From positions 62,001 to 126,000 of the IMG/VR virus record IMGVR_UViG_3300025660_000003: 64,000 nt of DNA, one strand, 5' to 3'. The translations under genes were made by a program, and so were the position numbers. Origin of the DNA: a virus. Shown here piece by piece: positions 37,722-45,084 of this stretch; the first letter of the stretch is position 1, and every line of letters begins with the position of its first letter. The notes under the pieces are model-generated. The model saw nothing but the letters and a program-made list of their open reading frames with translations. It made no database searches and was not told the DNA's origin.

Positions 37722-38870
37722 CTAGACGGCTCCGTTGAAGTGGGCGGCGACCAGCGTGACCAGTCGCGGCTGGAGGCTCATGGAGAAGACCGTCCAGCAG
37801 CCGTTCTCGCGGTTCCAGGTGCGGTTCCGACCGGGGACCAGGGCCTTCAGTTCGGCCACGAACTTGAAGTTGCGGCGCGGGGTGTAGAGGTCAATCACGT
37901 CCATCTGACCGTTGTTCCGCACCCGGAGGATGGTGGCCTTCGGAGCGGCCTTCGAGGCGACCGGCTTCGGGTCGTAGGCGGCTCGGAACTCGTCGCGGAC
38001 GTTGTACCAGGTGGCCGTGTCCATCTTGACGACGCGGCTGGGGTTGCCAGCGATCATGCCGGGGACCGTGACCCACTGGCCGCCGAAGTCCTCACCGAGG
38101 ATGGCCCACACCAGGGACTTGCGGATGAGGGGGAAGCGCCAGCCGTAGGTGAAGCGACCCTCACGGGCGACCGTGGTGGCCTCCTTGACGTTCCGCATGT
38201 TGCGGCGGACGTGGGCCTTGCTGCGGCAGCGGACGATGTAGAAGTTCGCGTCCGTGGGGTCGCGGCTGATGATCACGTCGGTGTTGCGCTCGCGGAGCCG
38301 GTCACCGAGACCGACGAAGCCGAGAGCGGTGACGATGCTCGCGCAGTCGAGGACGACCTGCGTGTTGTCGAGGTGGGCCGAGGACCACCAGATGAGGATG
38401 TTGCAGAGGTCGCGGGGCTTCGACTTGAGACCCTTGGCGGCGATCTTGACCAGCCGGTCCAGCTTGCTCGCCTGGAGCAGGCCGAGGGCCTCCTCGAACA
38501 TCGCGGAGGTGATGTCGAAGTCGATCTCGTAGTGCTGGCGGGAGCAGTCCGGGCCGATGCCTCTGGACACGCTCACGGAGTCGCGCAGTGCGGTCCCGCA
38601 GCAGGTACAGCGGGTCGCGGTCAGCGTGAAGACCTTCTGCCACTCGCGGATGATGCCGAGTGCGTCAGCAGCCGAGTGGGCTGCGCTGGACGAGGTTCCC
38701 GTCCCGGCGGCGATGACCACCTTGGGGCTGCGGTTGGGGCCAAGGTCGGGGGCGTCCAGCAGGGCGTCCACGTTGGCGATCAAGCGGCCCGACGCGGGGT
38801 TCGCGCTCGCCGGGGGGGTGCTGGTGCCGAATGAGGCAAAGGCAGCTTCGATTTCGGGGTCGGTTCGCAT
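37722..38870 (-). CDS. DUF6011-type zinc motif plus HARP-like domain protein
   Basis: 382 residues, first large gene under a promoter-like site at 38890-38916. Residues 86-110 read TRCTCCGTALRDSVSVSRGI followed by GPDC, the CxxC...GIGPxC pattern of DUF6011-type proteins. Residues about 330-365 (RRNFKFVAELKALVPGRN followed by RTWNRENGCWTV) resemble the HARP-like module found before the motor of SNF2 helicases, here without an attached helicase. A SNF2-type helicase without that module is encoded at 42.24 kb. The N-terminal 75 residues are a low-complexity Ala/Ser region. Suggests a DNA-binding partner for replication or repair; inference. Confidence 0.55.
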   Translation of the reverse strand: MRTDPEIEAAFASFGTSTPPASANPASGRLIANVDALLDAPDLGPNRSPKVVIAAGTGTSSSAAHSAADALGIIREWQKVFTLTATRCTCCGTALRDSVSVSRGIGPDCSRQHYEIDFDITSAMFEEALGLLQASKLDRLVKIAAKGLKSKPRDLCNILIWWSSAHLDNTQVVLDCASIVTALGFVGLGDRLRERNTDVIISRDPTDANFYIVRCRSKAHVRRNMRNVKEATTVAREGRFTYGWRFPLIRKSLVWAILGEDFGGQWVTVPGMIAGNPSRVVKMDTATWYNVRDEFRAAYDPKPVASKAAPKATILRVRNNGQMDVIDLYTPRRNFKFVAELKALVPGRNRTWNRENGCWTVFSMSLQPRLVTLVAAHFNGAV

Positions 38871-38889
38871 CGTGTTCTCCAGTCGATCT

Positions 38890-38916
38890 GACTACTCGCC
38901 AGTCTGAGTTTCTGAG
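38890..38916 (-). promoter_or_regulatory. CTCAGA-N15-GTAGTC promoter-like site
   Basis: Read on the minus strand: GGGCTCAGA, 15 nt, GTAGTC. The CTCAGA box is 38911-38916 and the GTAGT box 38890-38895, 20 nt before the ATG of the DUF6011/HARP gene, with a GGAG just before it. One mismatch in the second box. It overlaps the stop of the 44-residue gene. Confidence 0.55.
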
Positions 38917-38918
38917 CC

Positions 38919-39053
38919 CTAGAAGTTCCGGCAGAGAGCATGGCCGACACGGCGGCGGGCCTTGCTGGCACCTCGCTTGCCCTTGCCCTTGCGGGCATGG
39001 CCGTAAGCCTTGGACTGCACCATCAGGCGTCGCATCGCGGTTCGGGTTTCCAT
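38919..39053 (-). CDS. Very basic 44-residue protein
   Basis: ATG at 39053 (minus), preceded by GGATGGAGAACACG, a leader almost identical to that of the next gene (CTGGAGAACACGATG). Product METRTAMRRLMVQSKAYGHA followed by RKGKGKRGASKARRRVGHAL and CRNF: about one third Arg/Lys. Driven by the site at 39076-39102. It resembles small nucleic acid-binding or ribosome-associated proteins by charge only. Shorter than usual ORF cutoffs but supported by promoter, ribosome binding site and leader match. Confidence 0.6.
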   Translation of the reverse strand: METRTAMRRLMVQSKAYGHARKGKGKRGASKARRRVGHALCRNF

Positions 39054-39075
39054 CGTGTTCTCCATCCTTCACCCC

Positions 39076-39102
39076 TACTACGGGGCACGATGCGGTTCTG
39101 AG
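39076..39102 (-). promoter_or_regulatory. CTCAGA-N15-GTAGTA promoter-like site
   Basis: Minus strand: GGGGGCTCAGAACC (CTCAGA 39097-39102), 15 nt, GTAGTAGGGGTG (GTAGTA 39076-39081). Drives the 44-residue basic gene, starting 23 nt downstream. Both boxes perfect. Confidence 0.65.
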
Positions 39103-39110
39103 CCCCCAAT

Positions 39111-39133
39111 CGCAGGAATCGAAAACGCCTGCG
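39111..39133. other. Inverted repeat in divergent promoter region
   Basis: CGCAGG and CCTGCG (6 bp, 11-nt gap) lie between the divergent promoter-like sites at 39076 and 39178. Spacing and location would suit an operator for a regulator of both directions, but a 6-bp repeat can arise by chance. Confidence 0.3.
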
Positions 39134-39177
39134 TTTCCGCCCGCCTGGGGAAAAATCTGGATTTCTCAGAAAGGGGG

Positions 39178-39204
39178 CTCAGAACGTCGAGGCCACCCGT
39201 AGTA
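39178..39204 (+). promoter_or_regulatory. CTCAGA-N15-GTAGTA promoter-like site
   Basis: GGGGGCTCAGAACG (CTCAGA 39178-39183), 15 nt, GTAGTAGGGGTG (GTAGTA 39199-39204). Upstream member of a tandem pair before the WGR gene and divergent to the site at 39076-39102. Both boxes perfect. Confidence 0.65.
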
Positions 39205-39232
39205 GGGGTGAGCGAGAGAACCCTGAACGACA

Positions 39233-39247
39233 GGTGGCCACGCCACC
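39233..39247 (+). other. Small hairpin between tandem promoter-like sites
   Basis: GGTGGC-CAC-GCCACC forms a 6-bp stem with a 3-nt loop immediately before the GGGGCTCAGA of the second site. In RNA from the upstream site it could pause or stop transcription before the second promoter; low confidence. Confidence 0.35.
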
Positions 39248-39251
39248 GGGG

Positions 39252-39278
39252 CTCAGACGACAAGCCCTTCCAGTAGTA
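39252..39278 (+). promoter_or_regulatory. CTCAGA-N15-GTAGTA promoter-like site
   Basis: GGGGCTCAGACG (CTCAGA 39252-39257), 15 nt, GTAGTAGGAATG (GTAGTA 39273-39278). 28 nt before the ATG of the WGR gene with GGAGAG between. Second of a tandem pair. Confidence 0.65.
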
Positions 39279-39306
39279 GGAATGGACGCACGACGGAGAG
39301 ATCATC

Positions 39307-40194
39307 ATGGCGAAACTGACACTGGCAGATGCCCGCAGGACGATGGGCAAGGGCCGACCCTGGACCTTCCGACTGGAGTTCTACGGGCAGACGGCCGCAG
39401 GCAACCCGAGCCAGAAGTTCTGGCTCTGCACGGGTCGAGCCCGCAACGAGCCGGTCGAGATCCACTACGGGGCCATCGGGGCGAAGTCGCAGATCCTCGT
39501 GAAGACCTGGGACTACGTCGAGAAGACCGCCCCGGAGAAGATCGCCAAGGGCTACGACTACGCGGACACCCCGTTCGTTCGCATCCGCAAGGCAGTCATC
39601 GACACCTTCGCCATCGGCGGCATGGTCGCTGCCATCGCCTACGGAGCGAAGACCCCCGCGAAGCCACGGCACACCGTCCAGAACACTCCCCGAAGGCCCG
39701 CCCAGGCACCAGTGCCTACCCCTGCCAAGCCCAGCCCAACGACCTGGCGATGCAACACGGGTGGGGTGTCGATGCGGATCAGAGGGTCGAACATCGAGAT
39801 CACGTTCGACAAGTTCCCCGCCGACTGGCAGGGGGCCGTCTTCGGCACCTTCAAGGGTGAACTGGCCGACTTCTGCACGAAGCAGATGGGACGCACCATC
39901 AGCATCTACTGGGGCATCGGCAGCGAGAACTTCGCCGTCCAGAACTGCCCGGACAAGGGCTTGTTCCAGGCGCTCGTGAAGTGGCTCCAGAGCCAGATCG
40001 GAGCCGCTGCGACGCCGCTGGTGCCCCCCACGAAGCTGACCGGCCCCTACGCCTCCATCGTCATCGTCAAGCCGATGGGCAAGGGCGTGTGGGCTGCTCT
40101 CAACGGACTGGGCAGCAAGGTGCTGGACCTGACCGCCAAGGGTGCCCGAGACCTCGTGGCCGACTACCCGAGCATCAAGGTGGCCGGACTGTGA
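39307..40194 (+). CDS. WGR-domain protein
   Basis: 295 residues. Residues about 15-90 are a WGR module: strand RLEFYGQTAAGNPSQKFWL, then VEIHYGAIGAKSQILVKTWD, then EKIAKGYDYAD, matching the family pattern in which a W/YGxIG core is followed by a helix and KGY. WGR domains bind nucleic acid ends or serve as partners in PARPs and related proteins. A Pro-rich linker (about 118-140) leads to a second, unassigned domain (RIRGSNIEITFDKFPADW to AGL) with two CNTG/NCPD cysteines. First gene of a coupled plus-strand operon under two promoter-like sites; ends GTGA with the next gene. Confidence 0.65.
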   Translation: MAKLTLADARRTMGKGRPWTFRLEFYGQTAAGNPSQKFWLCTGRARNEPVEIHYGAIGAKSQILVKTWDYVEKTAPEKIAKGYDYADTPFVRIRKAVIDTFAIGGMVAAIAYGAKTPAKPRHTVQNTPRRPAQAPVPTPAKPSPTTWRCNTGGVSMRIRGSNIEITFDKFPADWQGAVFGTFKGELADFCTKQMGRTISIYWGIGSENFAVQNCPDKGLFQALVKWLQSQIGAAATPLVPPTKLTGPYASIVIVKPMGKGVWAALNGLGSKVLDLTAKGARDLVADYPSIKVAGL

Positions 40195-40406
40195 GCGTCT
40201 ACATCATCGTCCTCTGCCAGATCGACGACTTCTACTACTACATCCTCGACGAGCCCAACTGGGACGCACTAGGCGACGGGCCGCTCTGCGAGAGCACCCA
40301 CAAGGTCGAGCTGCTGCACGAGCCGGACACCCTCAAGGAGGCCTTCGATCTCGTGGACATTCACGGATACGAGGTCGAGGGAACCGGCCAGGGAGTCATG
40401 TACTGA
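40191..40406 (+). CDS. Small acidic protein (71 aa)
   Basis: GTG at 40191 overlaps the WGR stop (GTGA) and the stop overlaps the next ATG (TGATG). Product VSVYIIVLCQIDDFYYYILDE followed by an acidic, helical tail. Coupling to the neighbours is the main evidence. No family recognised. Confidence 0.6.
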   Translation: MSVYIIVLCQIDDFYYYILDEPNWDALGDGPLCESTHKVELLHEPDTLKEAFDLVDIHGYEVEGTGQGVMY

Positions 40407-40828
40407 TGGACCTCGACGCACAAGTAGCCTTTGCCGACGCCGTGCGGGCGCTCTTCGAGGGCGTGCCGAACAACGAGGGCAAGGAGCCCGAGATCATCGC
40501 CCTGATGGACAAACACCTCGGAGGCCGCATCAAGGCCGCCGGGCTCATCGACGACCTCTGGCCGTTCCTCGGCATCGTCAACGACTACGAGAGCCTGCGG
40601 ACGCGAGCCCACGTCGAGGAGATGGAGGCCCGGCAGGTGGAGTGGCAGGCCGAAGTCGCCGCCCGCAAGGGTGAGGTGGACCCCCTGGAGGACGCCTTCC
40701 GAACGGGCTGGCAGCGTGGCCGGACCTACGCCAGGGACCAGGACGGTGACGCCGAGGACGACGAGTGGTCCGCGATGGAGCTGGACGGCCACGTCCTCGA
40801 ATGGAAGGCAGGAGAGCAGGGCGACTGA
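40406..40828 (+). CDS. Acidic helical protein (140 aa)
   Basis: ATG at 40406 overlaps the previous stop. Product MDLDAQVAFADAVRALFEGV to EWKAGEQGD is strongly helical and acidic (DEEDDE-type C-terminus), with WPFLGIVNDYESLRTRAHVE at mid-protein. Upstream longer readings would run through the preceding gene. Last gene before a late-type promoter motif. Function unknown. Confidence 0.6.
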   Translation: MDLDAQVAFADAVRALFEGVPNNEGKEPEIIALMDKHLGGRIKAAGLIDDLWPFLGIVNDYESLRTRAHVEEMEARQVEWQAEVAARKGEVDPLEDAFRTGWQRGRTYARDQDGDAEDDEWSAMELDGHVLEWKAGEQGD

Positions 40829-40845
40829 TGCGGTAGCGTGCCTAT
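40823..40845 (+). promoter_or_regulatory. Putative late promoter (GCCTAT class)
   Basis: GACTGATGCGGT-N5-GCCTAT (GCCTAT 40840-40845), near-identical to 22561-22583. It lies 23 nt before the ATG of the peptidoglycan-binding-like gene, with GGAGG between. Confidence 0.5.
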
Positions 40846-40868
40846 GAACCCGAAGGGGTGGAGGCACG

Positions 40869-41615
40869 ATGCACCGGATTCGCCTGACCACGCACCACGG
40901 CCTGATCGTCGCCCCCGACGTTGCAGACGCCATGCGTGCGCTGGAAGTGGCAGCCAGCAACAACGGCAAGTGGCGAGTCCGCTTCACCGCCCCCGACCCC
41001 CAGCCCTACAGCCCCACCTCCCTCCTCCCCGCTGGCCGTGAGGTCACCTTCGTCTTCGAGAAGGACGGCGTAGACCCGCTGGCGGCTCTGCACGCGGCCT
41101 GGGGTGCGGCCATCCCGCTGGGGTTCACCCCCCGGCTCCGCGACCCCCTCATCGAGCCCGGCTGCACGGTCTTCAGATTCTTCGGTCCCTGGCAGTCCCT
41201 CTACGGGAAGCTCCTGGCCGAAGGTCGTGGGCACCTGGCATGGCCATCCGTCTGTGCGGCTGCACAGGTGGACGTGGGCGAGTGGAAGGGCGACAAGGAG
41301 GAGCCCCGCTTCGTCCAGGCCCAGCTCCACCGCATCGGCAGGAACCCCGGCCCCATCGACGGCATCATCGGTCAGCGGACGGCGGCGGCCATCGAGAGCC
41401 TGACCGTGCCCCGTGGGTCGCTGACCATCGTGGCGGACCACCTGCGGACGGCCGAGGGCCACAAGAATCTGGACAAGGTGACGCGGGGTCACCTGCACAT
41501 CCCCGGACAGCAGCTCGTGGTCGAAGGCTACGGAGGGGTCAAGGCATGGCCGATGGACAACGGGGCGGGCTTCGAGGTGACCGGACCGGGTCGCATCGTG
41601 GTGGACGTGCGCTGA
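40869..41615 (+). CDS. Protein with peptidoglycan-binding-like module
   Basis: 248 residues, ATG after GTGGAGGCACG. Residues about 147-180 (RFVQAQLHRIGRNPGPIDGI followed by IGQRTAAAIESL) match the three-helix PG_binding_1 pattern (LQ..L...G....DG..G..T..A...), usually a cell-wall targeting module of lysins. The flanking segments are beta-rich and carry no recognisable amidase, lysozyme or peptidase motif, so it is not a complete endolysin by sight. A separate late-type promoter ahead of it fits expression with virion genes. Lysis or virion wall-binding role is inference. Confidence 0.6.
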   Translation: MHRIRLTTHHGLIVAPDVADAMRALEVAASNNGKWRVRFTAPDPQPYSPTSLLPAGREVTFVFEKDGVDPLAALHAAWGAAIPLGFTPRLRDPLIEPGCTVFRFFGPWQSLYGKLLAEGRGHLAWPSVCAAAQVDVGEWKGDKEEPRFVQAQLHRIGRNPGPIDGIIGQRTAAAIESLTVPRGSLTIVADHLRTAEGHKNLDKVTRGHLHIPGQQLVVEGYGGVKAWPMDNGAGFEVTGPGRIVVDVR

Positions 41616-42181
41616 TGCGGAAGCTCAAGACCAGCTCCAGAGCTGAGAACGCTCTGATGGAAGGGGTCGGCAAGGCCCTGGACTCCAAGCTCACCGACAT
41701 CGGCCATGCGGCTGTGCGGGAGATCGTCACGCAGGGCAACCACCTGTCGGTCAACCCCAAGCACCTGCCCTACGTCTTCTGGGCCCTGGCCAACAACGCG
41801 GGGCTCCCCCGGCTCGGGCAGAAGGAGCAGAAGGCGTTCGACTTGATGATCAGCATCATGGCCCGCACTGGGACGATGCCGCCGTACCAGGGCAGCTTCC
41901 AGCCTGGCTCCGATGACGCCACGGACTCCGCTATCGACGCCACCGCTACCTACATGGGCCGCTGGGCCATGCGAACCATGTTCCCCGCGCTCCTGACGGC
42001 CTACAAGGCAGCTCTCACCTCGCAGGTGCGGGACGTGCCCAGGGCCACGAACGGCCAGGTGTCGCAGGCCAAAGCCTTCGACTTCCTGCGCTTCGCCTTC
42101 CGCTCGACCGTGGACATCTCATCGAGCATGTTCCGCGATGGCGAGCTGCTGCGTAGGGTCGTCCGCGTTCTCCCGATCTAG
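41615..42181 (+). CDS. Unknown helical protein (188 aa)
   Basis: ATG overlaps the previous stop (TGATG). Product MRKLKTSSRAENALMEGVGK to MFRDGELLRRVVRVLPI: helical, with an Ala/Thr/Met-rich middle (DSAIDATATYMGRWAMRTMF). A longer in-frame reading would extend through the upstream gene. No motif recognised; co-transcribed with the peptidoglycan-binding-like gene. Confidence 0.6.
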   Translation: MRKLKTSSRAENALMEGVGKALDSKLTDIGHAAVREIVTQGNHLSVNPKHLPYVFWALANNAGLPRLGQKEQKAFDLMISIMARTGTMPPYQGSFQPGSDDATDSAIDATATYMGRWAMRTMFPALLTAYKAALTSQVRDVPRATNGQVSQAKAFDFLRFAFRSTVDISSSMFRDGELLRRVVRVLPI

Positions 42182-42235
42182 GGGACTCATCGTCAGCTTG
42201 ATCGGGTAGTCCGGGGGCATCCCTGCGGAGACGGC
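42182..42235 (+). other. Short gap before helicase gene
   Basis: 54 nt with no promoter-like motif of either class and no hairpin noticed. The helicase ATG at 42236 is preceded by CGGAGACGGC. Confidence 0.5.
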
Positions 42236-43852
42236 ATGGCAGACGATCGAGTAGCGCGAGTCGCGGCAAAGCTGAAGGCCATCCGATCGCGGGAGGACCT
42301 GAAGCTCAAGCCGACGCCCCACCTCAAGACGACCTTCACGGACTTCTCCGGCAACGAGAAGGAGCTGAAGATCCGCTACTACCAGGTGCAGGGAATCCTC
42401 CACCTGATCTTTATGAAGCGGTTCCTGCTGGGCGATGACACCGGCCTCGGCAAGACGCTGGAGAGCATCGCAGCCCTTTGCTACATCTGGGAGAAGGACC
42501 CGGGCCGCAAGGTCATCGTCCTGACCACGAAGTCGGCAACCCCACAGTGGGCCAAGGAGTTCGCGAAGTTCACCAAGGGCGTCCGGGTCATCATCGCCTC
42601 TGGCACTCGCAAGCACCGCGAAGCGGCCTACGCGACGTGGCGGAAGGGCTCGATGCCGACCGTCATGGTCATGGGCTACCGCTCTGCCGTGAACGACATT
42701 CGCAAGCTCCAGAGGGACGAGGGCTACATCCTCATCTGCGACGAGGCGACGGCGTTCAAGAACCCGAAGACCCAGGTGCATCAGGCCATCCGGCACATGA
42801 GCGAGATGGCGGACCGGACGTGGGCTCTGACGGCCACCCTCATCAAGAATCACCTGATGGAAGGCCACGGCATCTACCAGGTCGTCGTCCCCGGCCTGTT
42901 CGGGACGGCCAACAACTTCATGTACTACTACTGCATCGTCGAGATGATGCAGATCGGCAGGGGTCGCAAGGTCCCCCGCGTCGTCGGCTACTACCCCGAG
43001 AAGGTGGCCGAGTTCCGCAAGCACATCGAGCCGTACTACTACGGACGCCCCAAGCACGAAGTCGCCAAGGAGCTGCCCACCCTGACCCGTGAGCTGTTCG
43101 AGGTCAGCCTCACACCGGCCCAGGAGAGCAAGTACAACGAGGCCCTGACCGGGTTCCTTGAAGTGGGGGAGAAGCGAGCAGAGGGGCCGGAGGAGAAGGA
43201 GGTCACCAAGCTCACGGCGATCTCCTACTGCCAGCAGATCGTCAACCACCCGTCGCTCATCGAGTGCCCCGGCGGCTCCGGCAAGCTGGAAGCCCTGCTG
43301 GAGATGCTGACAGAGGGGGACCTGGCGGGCGAGAAGGTCATCATCTTCAGCCGGTTCAAGAAGATGGTGAACCTGCTGATGCCCGCCCTGAAGGCCAAGA
43401 AGATCATCGCGGTCAGGGTCACCGGGGACGAGAACGAGAATCAGCGGCAGGCGGCACAGGACGCCTTCCAGAACCCGGAGGACGACACACGGGTCATCTG
43501 CATCACGTCGGCAGGTGGGGAGGCCATCAACCTCCAGGCGGCGAAGGCCATCATCTTCTTCGACACCCCATGGTCGGCGGGCGAGTACCTCCAGATCCTC
43601 GGTCGGATGATCCGCATCGGGTCAGCGCACGCGGCGGTCCTGGCCATCCACCTGGTCACCAAGCTCAAGACCGGCAAGCCCACCATCGACCAGCGGGTCA
43701 TGGACGTGATCGGCAGCAAGATGAAGCTCATCGAGGCGGTCCTTGGGGAACGCCTCAAGGGTACTGAGAAGGTGAAGGGCAAGAAGATCGAGGTCCGCAG
43801 CGAGATCAACGACATCTTCGATGCCTTGCGGGAGGATGCGAAGCCCAAATGA
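42236..43852 (+). CDS. SNF2-type superfamily 2 helicase/ATPase
   Basis: 538 residues with the full set of SF2 motifs: Walker A GDDTGLGKT (about 66-74, motif I), motif II DEAT (about 168-171), motif III ALTAT, and in the second RecA lobe IIFSRFKKMVNLLMPALKAK, TSAGGEAINLQAAKAIIFFD (motif V) and QILGRMIRIG (motif VI, with arginine fingers). This is the SNF2/RapA-like arrangement, an ATP-driven dsDNA translocase with roles in remodelling, repair or recombination. Slightly short for the family and without an obvious accessory domain. It starts the helicase/loader block and ends ATGA with the next gene. Confidence 0.85.
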   Translation: MADDRVARVAAKLKAIRSREDLKLKPTPHLKTTFTDFSGNEKELKIRYYQVQGILHLIFMKRFLLGDDTGLGKTLESIAALCYIWEKDPGRKVIVLTTKSATPQWAKEFAKFTKGVRVIIASGTRKHREAAYATWRKGSMPTVMVMGYRSAVNDIRKLQRDEGYILICDEATAFKNPKTQVHQAIRHMSEMADRTWALTATLIKNHLMEGHGIYQVVVPGLFGTANNFMYYYCIVEMMQIGRGRKVPRVVGYYPEKVAEFRKHIEPYYYGRPKHEVAKELPTLTRELFEVSLTPAQESKYNEALTGFLEVGEKRAEGPEEKEVTKLTAISYCQQIVNHPSLIECPGGSGKLEALLEMLTEGDLAGEKVIIFSRFKKMVNLLMPALKAKKIIAVRVTGDENENQRQAAQDAFQNPEDDTRVICITSAGGEAINLQAAKAIIFFDTPWSAGEYLQILGRMIRIGSAHAAVLAIHLVTKLKTGKPTIDQRVMDVIGSKMKLIEAVLGERLKGTEKVKGKKIEVRSEINDIFDALREDAKPK

Positions 43853-45084
43853 GCAACAAGAAGGACAACCGCCCGGACATCAACCAGGACCACCCCCTGC
43901 TTGACTTCCCCCAGGGCAACGGCGACCCCGATTGCCCCAACTGCAAGGGCCGGGGCGTCGTCCCGGTCATGGTGGACCTCGGCGGCGGGAAGATGTGGCC
44001 CGGCGGTGGCACGCAGAACTGCGACTGCATGTTCAAGCGGGACCTCATCGCCAACGTCAAGCGGGTCTGGAAGGTGCTGCTCAACGTCGAGTCGGCGGAG
44101 GAGTCCGAACTGCTCGGCATGACCAACCAGAACCTCTGGATCACGGCGTCGAACTACGACATCCGGCGGCACCTCCGCTACGTCGCCTTCCGCATGGGAA
44201 CCCGGTGGGACGCACGGGTCATCGCTGATGCCACCCTGGTCACCGCATGGCTCTCCAGCGTCAAGGACGTGTACGACGCCGACGTGCTGCTCGAACGCGA
44301 CGGGTTCAACCGGGAGCGGCCATCGGAGCACTACTTCACCCTGGTCGATCTGGCCGTGCCCTTCGACCTGCTCATCATCCGTCTGGGCGTGAAGGCAGCG
44401 AAGAATCGCGAGATGCCGAACGTGCTGGCAGAGGCCGTCAACGAGCGGGAGCAGCAGGGCAAGCCGACGTGGATCGTGGACTCCCCCATCAAGCCGCTGG
44501 CTCCGGGGCACATTTGCTACAACGATGCCGTCGTGGAGATGCTCGATGGCTTTCGCCGGGTCATCCTCTCGGACGGGGTACACGTCCCCGCTGGCGTGAA
44601 GACAGCAGCACAGCAGTACAAGGCCCCCAGGACCGCCAGAGCGACCGCAGGGGCGGCTAGTGCGGCTCCTGCCTCGCCGTACACCCGCCGCAAGGCAGGG
44701 ATGGCCCAGGCGGCTCCTACGACCGCTCCGGCAACCCCACCACCGGAGCCAGTGGGCAACATGCCGATGGACGACTACGAGGGGGACCCCTCAGAGGTCT
44801 CGCTGGCGGACGATGACGAGTTCAGCGTGGACTCCCTGCTATCAGACGCCCACACCCCGCACCTCACGGATGGCGGTGAGGGCTTGCTGCCAGAGGATGA
44901 GGTCAACGTGGAGGAGCTGTTGTCGGACTTCCCGACCGCTGGTGAGCTGGGCGGCAACGCGAGGGAGCTGCCCTCGTTCCTGCGTGGTCCGCTGACGAAG
45001 GAGGACCGACAGGCCAAGGAGAAGGCGGCGAAGCGGCAGAAGCGGCGGGACAAGAAGTTCGGCCCGAAGGGGGGTGGACGATGA
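43849..45084 (+). CDS. DnaC/IstB-like helicase loader with degenerate ATPase and zinc motif
   Basis: 411 residues, ATG overlapping the helicase stop (ATGA) and its own stop overlapping the DnaB-like start. C29-x2-C32 and C58-x-C60 look like the N-terminal zinc cluster of DnaC-like proteins. Downstream, PFDLLIIRLGVKAAKNREMP followed by LAEAVNEREQQGKPTWIVDS reproduces the DnaC pattern around Walker B and the 'gkptIiTSN' strand, but there is no Walker A GxxGxGKT and the Walker B acid is replaced by R (LLIIRLG). The C-terminal 150 residues are an acidic, low-complexity tail. Gene order next to the DnaB-like helicase supports a loader. Loader function is inference. Confidence 0.55.
   Translation: MSNKKDNRPDINQDHPLLDFPQGNGDPDCPNCKGRGVVPVMVDLGGGKMWPGGGTQNCDCMFKRDLIANVKRVWKVLLNVESAEESELLGMTNQNLWITASNYDIRRHLRYVAFRMGTRWDARVIADATLVTAWLSSVKDVYDADVLLERDGFNRERPSEHYFTLVDLAVPFDLLIIRLGVKAAKNREMPNVLAEAVNEREQQGKPTWIVDSPIKPLAPGHICYNDAVVEMLDGFRRVILSDGVHVPAGVKTAAQQYKAPRTARATAGAASAAPASPYTRRKAGMAQAAPTTAPATPPPEPVGNMPMDDYEGDPSEVSLADDDEFSVDSLLSDAHTPHLTDGGEGLLPEDEVNVEELLSDFPTAGELGGNARELPSFLRGPLTKEDRQAKEKAAKRQKRRDKKFGPKGGGR

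Noticed and set aside
39208-39276. Short GTG frame (22 codons) between tandem promoter-like sites.
   Set aside because: It consists almost entirely of the second promoter motif and has no ribosome site.
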